NCBI RefSeq assembly: GCF_029894425.1
Contig: NZ_JARXYJ010000001.1
Coordinates: 3,224,001 to 3,288,000, forward strand
Direction of reading: 5' to 3'
DNA length: 64,000 bases
Origin: Streptomyces sp. SAI-127
GTDB taxonomy: Bacteria > Actinomycetota > Actinomycetes > Streptomycetales > Streptomycetaceae
Each line of letters begins with the position of its first letter. Within the stretch, counting starts at the first letter, position 1. Made by a program: the position numbers and the translations under genes. Shown here one piece after another: positions 22,546 to 31,396 of this stretch. Under the pieces are notes generated by a model. It saw only the letters and a list, made by a program, of their open reading frames with translations, was not told the DNA's origin and searched no databases.

Positions 22546-24249
22546 TCAGGCGGTCAGGCGGGCGATCGCCTCGTCCACCGTCAGCTCCTCGCGCTCACCG
22601 CTGCGGCGGTCCTTGAGCTCCAGGACACCCTCGGCGGAGCGGCGGCCCGCGACCAGGATCTTCGGTACGCCGATGAGCTCGGAGTCGGTGAACTTCACAC
22701 CCGGGGAGACCCCGGCGCGGTCGTCGACGAGGACCCTGAGGCCCGCCTCCCGCAGCTTCTCGGAGACGTCGAGGGCCAGTTCGATCTGGAGGGCCTTGCC
22801 GGCGGCGACGACATGCACGTCGGCCGGGGCGACCTCGGCGGGCCAGCACAGGCCCTTGTCGTCGGCGGACTGCTCGGCGAGGGCGGCGACCGCGCGGGAG
22901 ACGCCGATGCCGTAGGAGCCCATGGTCACGCGGACCGGCTTGCCGTTCTGGCCGAGGACATCGAGCTTGAGGGCGTCGGCGTACTTGCGGCCGAGCTGGA
23001 AGATGTGGCCGATCTCGATGGCGCGGTCCAGCTTGAGGCCGGTGCCGCACTTCGGGCACGGGTCGCCCTCCTGGACGACCACGACGTCGACGTACTCGTC
23101 GACCTCGAAGTCACGGCCCGCGACGACGTTCTTCGCGTGCGTGTGCTCCTTGTTGGCGCCGGTGATCCAGGCGGTGCCGGGGGCCACCCGCGGGTCGGCG
23201 ATGTACTTCACCTTCTCGCCCAGGCCCTGCGGACCGACGTAACCGCGGACGAGGTCGGGACGGCCGACGAAGTCCTCGGCGCCCACCAGCTCCACGGCGG
23301 CGGGCGCGAAGTGCGCCTCGACCTTGCCCATGTCGACCTCGCGGTCGCCGGGAACGCCGACGGCCACGATCTCGCCGTCGACCTTCACGAGGAGGTTCTT
23401 GAGGGTGTCGGAGGCCTCGACGCCGAGGTGGGCGGCGAGGGTCTCGATGGTCGGGGTGTCGGGGGTGGGGATCTCCTCGAGGGCGGCGACGCCGTCCGCG
23501 TCCACCGGCTTCAACTCGTAGCTGATCGCCTCGGTGTTGGCCGCGAAATCGCAGTTCGGGCAGTCCGCGAAGGTGTCCTCGCCGGCCTCGGCGGGGGCGA
23601 GGAACTCCTCCGACTTGGAGCCGCCCATCGCGCCGGCGGTGGCGGCGCAGATGCGGTAGTCGAGGCCCAGGCGCTCGAAGACCTTCTGGTAGGCCTGGCG
23701 GTGCAGGGCGTAGGACTGCGCCAGTCCCTCGTCCTCGGTGTCGAAGGAGTACGAGTCCTTCATCAGGAACTCACGGCCGCGCAGGACGCCGGCCCGCGGG
23801 CGGGCCTCGTCCCGGTACTTGTTCTGGATCTGGTAGAGGATGACCGGCAGGTCCTTGTAGGAGGACGCCTGATCCTTCACCAGCAGGGTGAAGATCTCCT
23901 CGTGGGTCGGGCCGAGAAGGTAGTCGCCGCCCTTGCGGTCCTGGAGGCGGAACAGCTCGGGGCCGTACTCCTGCCAGCGGCCGGTCGCCTCGTACGGCTC
24001 GCGCGGCAGGATGGCGGGGAGCAGCACCTCCTGGGCGCCGATCGCGTCCATCTCCTCGCGGACGATCCGCTCGACGTTGGCCAGCACCTTCTTGCCGAGC
24101 GGCAGCCAGCTCCAGATGCCGGCCGCGGTCCGGCGGACGTACCCGGCGCGGACGAGCAGCTTGTGACTGAGGACCTCGGCGTCCGCCGGGTCGTCGCGCA
24201 GCGTCTTCGCCATCAACTGGGACATGCGCTGGACCGGTGCGTTCGCCAT
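22546..24249 (-). CDS. proS: Prolyl-tRNA synthetase
   Basis: This 567-residue class II enzyme charges tRNA-Pro. Motif 2 is seen around [21 protein letters not shown], the TxE motif is in LGPTHEE, and motif 3 lies in [12 protein letters not shown]. An editing (INS) domain sits between motifs 2 and 3, as in the bacterial-type (E. coli-like) ProS. The C-terminal anticodon-binding domain follows. ATG 24249 is preceded by AGGAG. Confidence 0.97.
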   Translation of the reverse strand: MANAPVQRMSQLMAKTLRDDPADAEVLSHKLLVRAGYVRRTAAGIWSWLPLGKKVLANVERIVREEMDAIGAQEVLLPAILPREPYEATGRWQEYGPELFRLQDRKGGDYLLGPTHEEIFTLLVKDQASSYKDLPVILYQIQNKYRDEARPRAGVLRGREFLMKDSYSFDTEDEGLAQSYALHRQAYQKVFERLGLDYRICAATAGAMGGSKSEEFLAPAEAGEDTFADCPNCDFAANTEAISYELKPVDADGVAALEEIPTPDTPTIETLAAHLGVEASDTLKNLLVKVDGEIVAVGVPGDREVDMGKVEAHFAPAAVELVGAEDFVGRPDLVRGYVGPQGLGEKVKYIADPRVAPGTAWITGANKEHTHAKNVVAGRDFEVDEYVDVVVVQEGDPCPKCGTGLKLDRAIEIGHIFQLGRKYADALKLDVLGQNGKPVRVTMGSYGIGVSRAVAALAEQSADDKGLCWPAEVAPADVHVVAAGKALQIELALDVSEKLREAGLRVLVDDRAGVSPGVKFTDSELIGVPKILVAGRRSAEGVLELKDRRSGEREELTVDEAIARLTA

Positions 24250-24322
24250 GGTTCTCGTACTCCTGCTGCGTCTAGGTGATGCCAGGAGGGTAGCCGGGCG
24301 GGCTGTGCCGGTGGAAATTGGT

Positions 24323-24853
24323 TCAGCGGCGGCGCAGGGGCAGCGGTGCGCCCATCACGGCGTACGGCTTCGGGGCGCTCGGGAAGAGGACCTGGCGGGC
24401 GAGGTCCTGGTAGCCGAGGGAGTGGTACAGGCCGCGGGCCGGGCTGTCGGTGTCGATCGCGGAGAGGATCGAGCGGGGCTCGGCGGCGCTGTCGGTGATC
24501 GTGGTGATCAGGGTGCGGCCGATGCCGCGGTTCTGGTGGTGGGGGTGGACATGGAGCTCGGTGATCACGAACGAGTTGTCGAGCCAGTTGTCGTTGTGCT
24601 GCGCGCGGAGGTAGGGCTCCACGACGGTGGACCACCAGTGGGTGCGGTTGTTGGGCATGCCGTACACGAATCCGACGAGGTGCCCTCCGACGGTCGCGCC
24701 GAGGGCTCTCGCACCGGGATAGGTCATGTGGCGGAGCACGATCTGGCGGCGGACCGCTACCTCGTCGGCGCCGAGGCCGAATGCGATGGCCTGTACTGCC
24801 AGGGCCTCGTCCACGTGGGCGGACAGGTCCAGGGGGCCGATGACGAGGTCCAT
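24323..24853 (-). CDS. GNAT family N-acetyltransferase
   Basis: This 176-residue protein has the GNAT core: beta4 [18 protein letters not shown] gives the acetyl-CoA pyrophosphate loop (QNRGIG), and YHSLGYQ is the C-terminal motif. The substrate is unknown. It is separated by 73 bases from proS, on the same strand, and may be transcribed ahead of it. Confidence 0.85.
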   Translation of the reverse strand: MDLVIGPLDLSAHVDEALAVQAIAFGLGADEVAVRRQIVLRHMTYPGARALGATVGGHLVGFVYGMPNNRTHWWSTVVEPYLRAQHNDNWLDNSFVITELHVHPHHQNRGIGRTLITTITDSAAEPRSILSAIDTDSPARGLYHSLGYQDLARQVLFPSAPKPYAVMGAPLPLRRR

Positions 24854-24902
24854 GCGGGCAGGGTACAGGGGGGTTTCCGTGGTGTGCCGGGCGCGGGTCG
24901 GC

Positions 24903-25751
24903 TCAGAAGAGGATGCTCATGAAGGCGCCGATCTCCCGGAAGCCCACCCTTGCGTACGTCCGCCTCGCCGGGGTGTTGAAGTCGTTGACGTACAGGCTCA
25001 CCACCGGGGCCACGTCCTCCAGGGCGTACCGCAGTACCGCCGCCATCCCCGGGGCCGCCACTCCCCTGCCCCGGTACTCGGGGGCCACCCACACGCCCTG
25101 GATCTGGCAGGCCCGGTCCGTCGCGGCGCCGATCTCCGCCTTGAAGACGACCTTGCCGTGTTCGTCGAGGCGGGCGAACGAGCGGCCGGAACCGACCAGT
25201 TCGGCGACGCGGGCCTGGTAGAGGAGGCCACCGTCGCCGGCCAGCGGGGAGACGCCGACCTCTTCCGTGAACATCGCCACGCACGCCGGCATGATCGTTT
25301 CCATCTCGTCCTTGCGGATGCGGCGGACGTACGGATCCGGGGCGATGTCGGTGGGCATGCGGTCGGTGACCATGAGGGGCTGCTGGGCACGGACCTCCCG
25401 CGCCGGGCCCCAGCTGGGTTCCAGCAGGCGCCAGAGCTGGGCGGTGGGTTCGGCGGGGCCGACGATGGAGGAGCAGCGGCGGCCGGAACGCCGGGCGCGG
25501 TCGGCGAAGGCGCGGACGGCCCGGGGGGTCGCGCAGATCGGGACCAGGTTGGCGCCGGCGTAGCAGAGGGACGTGAGCATGCCGTCCTCGTACCAGCCCC
25601 ACATCTCGCCGCCGAGCCGCCACGGGTCGAGGCCGGCGACCTGGACCCTCGACGTCACGAAGGCGTTCGCGACCGGATCGCGGTCGAGCACGGCGAGCGC
25701 GGCGTCCAGGTCGCTCGGTTCGAGGACCCGGGAGGTCGTCTGGGTCAACAC
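24903..25751 (-). CDS. DUF4081 / GNAT two-domain acetyltransferase
   Basis: This 282-residue protein has an N-terminal DUF4081-like domain (about residues 1-130, with ANAFVTSRVQVAGLDPWRLGG) fused to a GNAT domain whose acetyl-CoA loop is APEYRGRGVAAPGM (about residue 225). GTG 25751 has GAGG at about 9 bases. The substrate is unknown. It is divergent from the next GNAT-like gene at 25877, with about 125 bases between. Confidence 0.85.
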   Translation of the reverse strand: MLTQTTSRVLEPSDLDAALAVLDRDPVANAFVTSRVQVAGLDPWRLGGEMWGWYEDGMLTSLCYAGANLVPICATPRAVRAFADRARRSGRRCSSIVGPAEPTAQLWRLLEPSWGPAREVRAQQPLMVTDRMPTDIAPDPYVRRIRKDEMETIMPACVAMFTEEVGVSPLAGDGGLLYQARVAELVGSGRSFARLDEHGKVVFKAEIGAATDRACQIQGVWVAPEYRGRGVAAPGMAAVLRYALEDVAPVVSLYVNDFNTPARRTYARVGFREIGAFMSILF

Positions 25752-25876
25752 GGGCGGGGCCTCACACTGGGGTCTGCTGATCTCCGCACTGTACCTGCGG
25801 AAGCTGAGCCGTGCCGCCCCCAGTTCAGGGGCCGTTCGTTGCTGACACAGCCGACCCGCGCTGATAGGAACGTCGG

Positions 25877-26614
25877 ATGATCTCGACGCCTGTGCGATCC
25901 GACGCCCGGAAATGGCCCGACGAGCAGCTCGCGGAGTTGTTCGGCGAGGGCTTCCCCCCGTTCGTCACCGCCGATCGGCTGGTGAAAGAGTGCATCGGCC
26001 GGGTACGGGAGTTCTTCGCGGGGCTGGATCTGATGCTGGTGGACGCGGACGGGGTCCCCGTCGCCGCCGGGTGGGGCGTGCCGCTGCGGTGGGACGGCCG
26101 GGCCGACGCGCTGCCCTCGGGATACACGGACGCGCTGGTGCGGGCCGTCGAGGTTCATGAGCAGGGCGTCGAACCCGACACCCTGGTGATCTGCGGGGCG
26201 ATCGTCACCCCGTCGCTCAAGGGGCAGGGGCTCGCCGGGCGCATGCTCACCGCCTTGCGGGAGGCCGGACAGGACGCGGGGCTGGCTCGGGTCGTCGCGC
26301 CCGTGCGGCCCACGACCAAGGCCCGCTATCCGCTGACGCCCATCGAGTCGTTCATGCACTGGCGGCGACAGGACGGGACCGCCCTCGATCCCTGGATCCG
26401 GACCCACGAACGGCTCGGCGCCCGGATCCTCGCCCCGGCCCCCGTCTCACAGACGATGACCGGCACGGTCGCCGAGTGGGAGGGCTGGACGAACCTCGCC
26501 CTCCCCGAGTCCGGCGACTACGTCATCCCGGACGGGCTGAGTGTGCTGCGGGTCGACCGGGACGCCGACGTCGGCCTCTATCGGGAGCCGAACGTCTGGA
26601 TGCGGCACCGGTGA
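25877..26614 (+). CDS. GNAT-like acetyltransferase
   Basis: This 245-residue protein shows a GNAT-type core: CGAIVTPSLKGQGLAGRMLTAL holds the acetyl-CoA loop GQGLAG, preceded by a mixed strand-helix N-terminus. It lacks the usual Q/R-x-x-G-x-G/A in full and has a long C-terminal part with many Trp residues (WIRTHERLG, WEGWTNL). The substrate is unknown. ATG 25877 is preceded by AGGAACG. It converges on ispG. Confidence 0.75.
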   Translation: MISTPVRSDARKWPDEQLAELFGEGFPPFVTADRLVKECIGRVREFFAGLDLMLVDADGVPVAAGWGVPLRWDGRADALPSGYTDALVRAVEVHEQGVEPDTLVICGAIVTPSLKGQGLAGRMLTALREAGQDAGLARVVAPVRPTTKARYPLTPIESFMHWRRQDGTALDPWIRTHERLGARILAPAPVSQTMTGTVAEWEGWTNLALPESGDYVIPDGLSVLRVDRDADVGLYREPNVWMRHR

Positions 26615-26624
26615 GCCACGGACG

Positions 26625-27782
26625 TCAGCCCGCGACCGACACCGACGGCTCGCCGGAGGCGATGCCGTCCGCCTCCATCTGTTCGGCGATCTTCATCGCC
26701 TCTTCGATGAGGGTCTCCACGATCTTCGACTCGGGGACGGTCTTGATGACCTCGCCCTTGACGAAGATCTGGCCCTTGCCGTTGCCGGAGGCGACGCCGA
26801 GGTCCGCCTCGCGGGCCTCGCCGGGGCCGTTCACCACGCAGCCCATGACCGCGACGCGGAGCGGGACCTCCATGCCGGTCAGGCCCGCGGTGACCTCTTC
26901 GGCCAGCTTGTAGACGTCGACCTGGGCGCGGCCGCAGGACGGGCAGGAGACGATCTCCAGGCCCCGCTGCTTGAGGTTCAGGGACTCCAGGATCTGGTTG
27001 CCGACCTTGACCTCCTCGACCGGCGGGGCGCTCAGCGACACCCGGATGGTGTCGCCGATGCCCTGGGAGAGCAGCGCGCCGAAGGCCACGGCCGACTTGA
27101 TCGTGCCCTGGAAGGCGGGGCCCGCCTCGGTCACGCCGAGGTGCAGCGGGTAGTCGCACTGGGCGGCGAGCTGGCGGTACGCCTCGACCATCACGACCGG
27201 GTCGTTGTGCTTGACCGAGATCTTGATGTCCCGGAAGTCGTGCTCCTCGAAGAGCGAGGCCTCCCACAGGGCGGACTCTGCCAGCGCCTCGGGGGTCGCC
27301 TTGCCGTACTTCTGGAGCAGCCGGCGGTCCAGCGAACCCGCGTTGACGCCGATCCGGATCGGCGTGCCGTGGTCCTTCGCGGCCCGCGCGATCTCCTTCA
27401 CCTTGTCGTCGAACTGCTTGATGTTGCCGGGATTGACGCGTACGGCCGCGCAGCCGGCCTCGATCGCGGCGAACACGTACTTGGGCTGGAAGTGGATGTC
27501 CGCGATCACCGGGATCTGCGACTTGCGCGCGATGGTCGCGAGGGCGTCGGCGTCGTCCTGGGTCGGGCAGGCCACGCGCACGATCTGGCAGCCGGACGCC
27601 GTGAGCTCGGCGATCTGCTGCAGGGTGGCGCCGATGTCGGACGTACGGGTCGTCGTCATGGACTGGACCGACACCGGGGCGTCGCCGCCCACCGCGACCG
27701 TGCCGACCTGGATCTGCCGGCTCTTCCGGCGCTCGGCGAGCCTGGTCGGAACGGACGGCATGCCGAGAGAAATCGCAGTCAT
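26625..27782 (-). CDS. ispG: 4-hydroxy-3-methylbut-2-enyl diphosphate synthase
   Basis: This 385-residue [4Fe-4S] enzyme catalyses the penultimate step of the MEP isoprenoid pathway. The TIM-barrel part contains VSVQSMTTT and ADIHF, and the cluster cysteines lie in SCPSCGR and [10 protein letters not shown]. It lies near dxr, another MEP gene, and the two would be almost adjacent but for the M50 gene and the recombinase. Confidence 0.96.
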   Translation of the reverse strand: MTAISLGMPSVPTRLAERRKSRQIQVGTVAVGGDAPVSVQSMTTTRTSDIGATLQQIAELTASGCQIVRVACPTQDDADALATIARKSQIPVIADIHFQPKYVFAAIEAGCAAVRVNPGNIKQFDDKVKEIARAAKDHGTPIRIGVNAGSLDRRLLQKYGKATPEALAESALWEASLFEEHDFRDIKISVKHNDPVVMVEAYRQLAAQCDYPLHLGVTEAGPAFQGTIKSAVAFGALLSQGIGDTIRVSLSAPPVEEVKVGNQILESLNLKQRGLEIVSCPSCGRAQVDVYKLAEEVTAGLTGMEVPLRVAVMGCVVNGPGEAREADLGVASGNGKGQIFVKGEVIKTVPESKIVETLIEEAMKIAEQMEADGIASGEPSVSVAG

Positions 27783-27907
27783 CTGCTGTGCAACCCCAAG
27801 TCGTGGATCAAGGTCCAGGTCCCGTCAGCGCCGGGCTCCGGACTTCGAGATTACGGCAAGAGCCCGGGCACGAGCACATCCCGGCCCTCAAACCCACTCA
27901 ATGGAGA

Positions 27908-27936
27908 GCGGCCCGGCACACACCGTGCCGGGCCGC
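27908..27936 (-). terminator. Terminator between the recombinase and ispG
   Basis: GCGGCCCGGCAC (27908-27919) and GTGCCGGGCCGC (27925-27936) form a perfect 12-bp stem with a 5-base loop, 17 bases past the recombinase stop codon. Before the insertion it probably ended the M50 protease transcript. Confidence 0.85.
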
Positions 27937-27952
27937 CTCGAACGCCGTATGA

Positions 27953-29908
27953 CTAGGAGATTCTCACCGGGTTAACCACGCGGGCACCGAGCGAGATACC
28001 GGGCTGTGACTCAGCGACGCACCCCGAACTGATGGACAGTGCCGGAGCGGTTCCGTGGCTCTGCACAGGAGTGCCCTCTCCCTCCTCGCTGAGGATTTCC
28101 ACGATCTCCGCCCACACGCCGTCGGCCAACCAGGTTCGCTGTCGGAGCCGGACTTTCCCAGGGTCGCCGAAACGCTCGGGAAGATCACGCCACAGGATGC
28201 CCGTGCGCAGACGATGAAGCATCCCCGTGAGGGCAGCCCGTAGATCGAGCGGCGAACGGAAATGGTGCGGCCGGTACCTGGTGCGGAGCAACTCGTCGAT
28301 GCGGACCCACAGGCTGTCCGTGGGATCGGGAGGAACAGGCGTCCCCGTGCGCTCGTGCCACTGGATCGTCAAGCACTTCGTCCCCTCGCGGTACCGAAAC
28401 TCCGCGTCCACGATGTCGACTCGCACCTTGAGCTGCTCGATCAGGCATCGCTGTTCCGAAGGCAACAGAGCCTCGCTGTCAGGTACGGCTGACCCTAGGA
28501 CAGCTGTGAGCCGGGCATCCTTGCGAACTCGGGCCTCAAGCTCCGCCAGCCAGTCCCGTGCATGAGCGAGGACGCGCTCCAACGCCCCCTTGTCAGCTTC
28601 AAGCTGCCGCAGCGCAGCTGCAACGACACGACTGTGCTGGGCCTGGCACCGCAATCCGTCCAGCTCCTCCGCACACTGCGCGACCAGCCGCTCCAGAGAC
28701 CTCACTCGCTCAGCATGCAGGATCAGCCGCGTCTGCGATTCGGAGGAGGCCGACAGCATCGGCCGAGCATGGGGTGGCATGGATGCCAGCAGGGCATTGA
28801 CGTGTCGCGCCACCTTTTCCTCGACGTGATCAGCACGCAGGAAGAAGCAACCGCAGGGGACCTTTTCCTGCCATCCGGAGCAGCGGTACGTCCGCACCCC
28901 GTCGTTGCTGCGGAAGCACCCGACGTAGGGCCGTTTGCACGGACCATGAATTCGCCCGGTGAGCGGATACTCCCCCAAGGGAATCCTGCGCGGCCGGGCC
29001 AGTTCCGCCAGCGCTTGCTGAAAGGCACGGCTCCGGTCCGCGGCGAGGATCGGAGGCAGAGGGATCACCACGCTCTCGCCGTACAGGGGTCGTCCGGAGC
29101 CATCAAGCTTGGTGCAATGGCCACCCCATTGCTGATCAGAGCGGCGAAAGACGGCTTCTCCGAGAAACGCCGCGCTCTTCAGCCGTCGGTGGAGGTTGGC
29201 CCTTGTCCAACGCCTGCCGCTGCGCGTGAGAATGCCCCGCCTGTTCAGTTCCTCGGCAAGATCCGTGAGGGTCCGGCCACCTTCGATCACAAGGTCTGCC
29301 AGAAGCCTCACCACCGCGGCCTCAGTCGGATCGATCTCAAGAGTCGATCCGAAGACGCCTTTCCCACTGATCCTGTAACCGTAGGGAGCCGGGCCGCCCG
29401 GCCAACCGCCGCCGACTGCCTTGAGCTGCCGACCTGACTGGGTTCGGGTGAGGATACGGCAGTAGTCCGCCTCTACTGCCTGTGCCAGCCGGTCGATGGT
29501 TAGCCACCTGTCGAGTCCCGGTTTCCCCAATGTCTGGTCGCAGCACTCAAGTACAGCCCCGGCATCCTCGATCTGCCAGAGACAGCACCAGATGGCTGCT
29601 TCGGTCCGCCCCAAACGATCAAGGCTTGACACGAGTACGACGTCGAACCGGCCCCTGGCGATTTCCGCGAGCAGCTCATTCAGTGCAGGCCTCGAAGTCG
29701 TCGAGCCTGATTCGCCGAGCTCTTCCCAATATCCCGCGATTCGCCACGGCGAGCGCTTCTCCACGAACGTTCGAGTGGCGTCGGCCTGAGCCGGAATTCC
29801 GTACCTTCTCTTCTGCTCCGCTGTCGAGACCCGCATGTACGCGGCGACGGCGAGCGCCTCGGAACCTTTGCCCTTGTCTTCTGCGCACGGCGCAGTACCT
29901 TGCTGCAT
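27953..29908 (-). CDS. Large serine recombinase with a DUF4096-like C-terminal segment
   Basis: This 651-residue integrase-type recombinase has the resolvase domain with MRVST (nucleophile Ser28) and SLDRLGR (95-101), a recombinase domain, and a Cys-rich zinc ribbon (about residues 350-390). A coiled-coil region with many Arg/Glu/Leu follows (about 400-470). The last about 110 residues are unusual. Residues about 546-608, RPHHFRSPLDLRAALTGML onward, with WRDLPERFGD and DGVWAE, look like the N-terminal DUF4096 part of IS5-type transposases. The protein ends in VVNPVRIS, the same tail as the M50 protease. ATG 29908 follows GAAGGGA; an in-frame ATG at 29968 is less well placed. Site-specific integration is expected from the family; the transposase-like tail has no known role. 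Confidence 0.85.
   Translation of the reverse strand: MQQGTAPCAEDKGKGSEALAVAAYMRVSTAEQKRRYGIPAQADATRTFVEKRSPWRIAGYWEELGESGSTTSRPALNELLAEIARGRFDVVLVSSLDRLGRTEAAIWCCLWQIEDAGAVLECCDQTLGKPGLDRWLTIDRLAQAVEADYCRILTRTQSGRQLKAVGGGWPGGPAPYGYRISGKGVFGSTLEIDPTEAAVVRLLADLVIEGGRTLTDLAEELNRRGILTRSGRRWTRANLHRRLKSAAFLGEAVFRRSDQQWGGHCTKLDGSGRPLYGESVVIPLPPILAADRSRAFQQALAELARPRRIPLGEYPLTGRIHGPCKRPYVGCFRSNDGVRTYRCSGWQEKVPCGCFFLRADHVEEKVARHVNALLASMPPHARPMLSASSESQTRLILHAERVRSLERLVAQCAEELDGLRCQAQHSRVVAAALRQLEADKGALERVLAHARDWLAELEARVRKDARLTAVLGSAVPDSEALLPSEQRCLIEQLKVRVDIVDAEFRYREGTKCLTIQWHERTGTPVPPDPTDSLWVRIDELLRTRYRPHHFRSPLDLRAALTGMLHRLRTGILWRDLPERFGDPGKVRLRQRTWLADGVWAEIVEILSEEGEGTPVQSHGTAPALSISSGCVAESQPGISLGARVVNPVRIS
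27959..27979. other. Candidate attachment site, left end
   Basis: GATTCTCACCGGGTTAACCAC overlaps the last codons of the recombinase gene and matches the site at 30098-30118 at 17 of 21 positions. It may be the original 3' end of the protease gene. Confidence 0.45.
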
Positions 29909-30013
29909 GTCAGTCCCTTCGAGACTGGCCAGACCCCAGGGTGTTGGCGCACCGCTGGGGTCACCCATGAACAGCAAGAACGTACGAAGTCCGCACCTGC
30001 TCCGTACGAATAA

Positions 30014-30058
30014 GCCTCGCCTTTCACCCGTGTGAGCTACACGAGCGAAAGGCGAGGC
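30014..30058 (-). terminator. Long dyad after the M50 protease gene
   Basis: GCCTCGCCTTTC (30014-30025) and GAAAGGCGAGGC (30047-30058) form a perfect 12-bp stem. An inner CGTGT/ACACG pair (30029-30033, 30039-30043) continues it. On the minus strand it is followed by TTATTCG. It lies between the M50 stop and the recombinase start and could both end the protease transcript and insulate the recombinase. Confidence 0.65.
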
Positions 30059-30091
30059 GCTATCACCATCGCGATAGAAAATGACCGATTC

Positions 30092-31396
30092 TCAGCTGAT
30101 TTTGACCGGATTAACTACATCCGCGATCAAAACGAGGACCGTAAAGCAGATGAAGATTCCCGCCACCACATAAGCCACCGGCATCAGCTTCGCCACGTCG
30201 AACGGGCCCGGGTCCGGACGCTTGAGGACCTTCGCCAGGTTGCGGCGCAGGGACTCCCACAGGGCGCCCGCGATGTGGCCGCCGTCCAGGGGCAGCAGCG
30301 GCAGCATGTTGAAGAGGAACAGGGAGAGGTTGAAGCCCGCGACCAGCATCAGCGCCATGGCGAGCTGCTGGGTCGGGGGAATGTCGAGCGTGAAGATCTC
30401 GCCGCCCACCCTCGCCGCGCCGACCACGCCCATCGGGGAGTCCGGCTCGCGCGGGGCGTCGTCGAAGGCCGCGTTCCACAGGGCCGGGATCTTGCCGGGC
30501 AGGGCGGCGAGGGAGTCGACGGCGTCGCCGACGCGCTCGCCCATCCAGACCACGGAGTCGCCGAAGTCCTGCTTGACGATGCCGGTGGCGGCGCTGAAGC
30601 CGAGGAAGCCGGCGGTGACGTACTCGCCGGGGACGTACTGGCCGCTGGAGTCCTTCTTGGCGACCTGGTTGGAGGCGATCTTCGCGGTGAGGGTGACGTC
30701 CTTGCCGTCGCGCTCGACGACGATCGGGACCGTCTTGTCGGGGTTGGCGCGGATGAGGTCGGAGAGCTTGTTCCAGTCGTCCGTCCGTACCCCGTTGAAC
30801 GCCAGGATCTTGTCGCCCGCCTTGAGGCCGGCCGCCGCGGCCGGGGACGCGGGGTCGGAGGCCTTGCAGGTCTGGCGGTTCTGGCTCTGCGAGATCACGC
30901 ACTTGGAGACGGAGCTGACCGTGTTGGTCTGCTGGGAGATGCCGAAGCCCATGAGGACCGTGAGGAACAGCGCCACCGCGAGGATGAGGTTCGCGAAGGG
31001 GCCCGCGAACATCACGATGACGCGTTTCCAGGGCTTACGGGTGTAGAAGAGGCGTTTCTCGTCGCCGGGCTGGAGCTCCTCGAAGGCGGCCGAGCGGGCG
31101 TCCTCGATCATGCCGCGCCAGGGGGAGGTGGAGCGGGCGCTGATACGGCCGTCGTCGCCGGGCGGGAACATGCCGATCATGCGGATGTAGCCGCCGAAGG
31201 GGATGGCCTTGATGCCGTACTCCGTCTCGCCCTTCTTGCGCGAGAACACGGTCGGCCCGAAGCCGACCATGTACTGCGGCACGCGGATGCCGAAGAGCTT
31301 GGCGAAGGACAGGTGCCCCAGCTCGTGCCACGCGATCGACACCAGAAGGCCGAAGGCGAAGAGCCCTATGCCGAGGATGAACATCAGGGTCGTCAT
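30092..31396 (-). CDS. M50 family zinc metalloprotease (RseP/site-2 type)
   Basis: This 434-residue intramembrane protease has HELGH (His24-Glu25-His28) in the first membrane helix, a PDZ domain (about residues 170-260) with [14 protein letters not shown], and the [12 protein letters not shown] motif in a later helix. Such proteases cleave anti-sigma factors or signal-peptide remnants in the membrane; the local target is unknown. The start codon overlaps the dxr stop (ATGA), so it is coupled to dxr. The last eight residues VVNPVKIS are almost identical to the tail of the adjacent recombinase. Confidence 0.93.
   Translation of the reverse strand: MTTLMFILGIGLFAFGLLVSIAWHELGHLSFAKLFGIRVPQYMVGFGPTVFSRKKGETEYGIKAIPFGGYIRMIGMFPPGDDGRISARSTSPWRGMIEDARSAAFEELQPGDEKRLFYTRKPWKRVIVMFAGPFANLILAVALFLTVLMGFGISQQTNTVSSVSKCVISQSQNRQTCKASDPASPAAAAGLKAGDKILAFNGVRTDDWNKLSDLIRANPDKTVPIVVERDGKDVTLTAKIASNQVAKKDSSGQYVPGEYVTAGFLGFSAATGIVKQDFGDSVVWMGERVGDAVDSLAALPGKIPALWNAAFDDAPREPDSPMGVVGAARVGGEIFTLDIPPTQQLAMALMLVAGFNLSLFLFNMLPLLPLDGGHIAGALWESLRRNLAKVLKRPDPGPFDVAKLMPVAYVVAGIFICFTVLVLIADVVNPVKIS
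30098..30118. other. Candidate attachment site, right end
   Basis: GATTTTGACCGGATTAACTAC lies within the last codons of the M50 protease gene and matches the left site at 17 of 21 positions, with differences mostly at third codon positions. Confidence 0.45.

Larger units (their letters stand above)
27953..30118. mobile_element. Single-gene integrated element at the 3' end of the M50 protease gene
   Basis: A large serine recombinase gene is the only gene between the M50 protease stop and the hairpin before ispG. Both ends carry the coding tail VVNPV(R/K)IS followed by a stop. The DNA copies at 27959-27979 and 30098-30118 agree at 17 of 21 positions. This fits integration into the 3' end of the protease gene with a replacement end supplied by the element. 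A direct repeat CGTACGAA (29981-29988 and 30003-30010) lies upstream of the recombinase. The boundaries are inferred, not proved. Confidence 0.55.

Noticed and set aside
24226..24300. Possible T-box or other riboswitch upstream of proS
   Set aside because: The leader is only 73 bases and shows no T-box motif or specifier stem; none is needed for actinobacterial proS.
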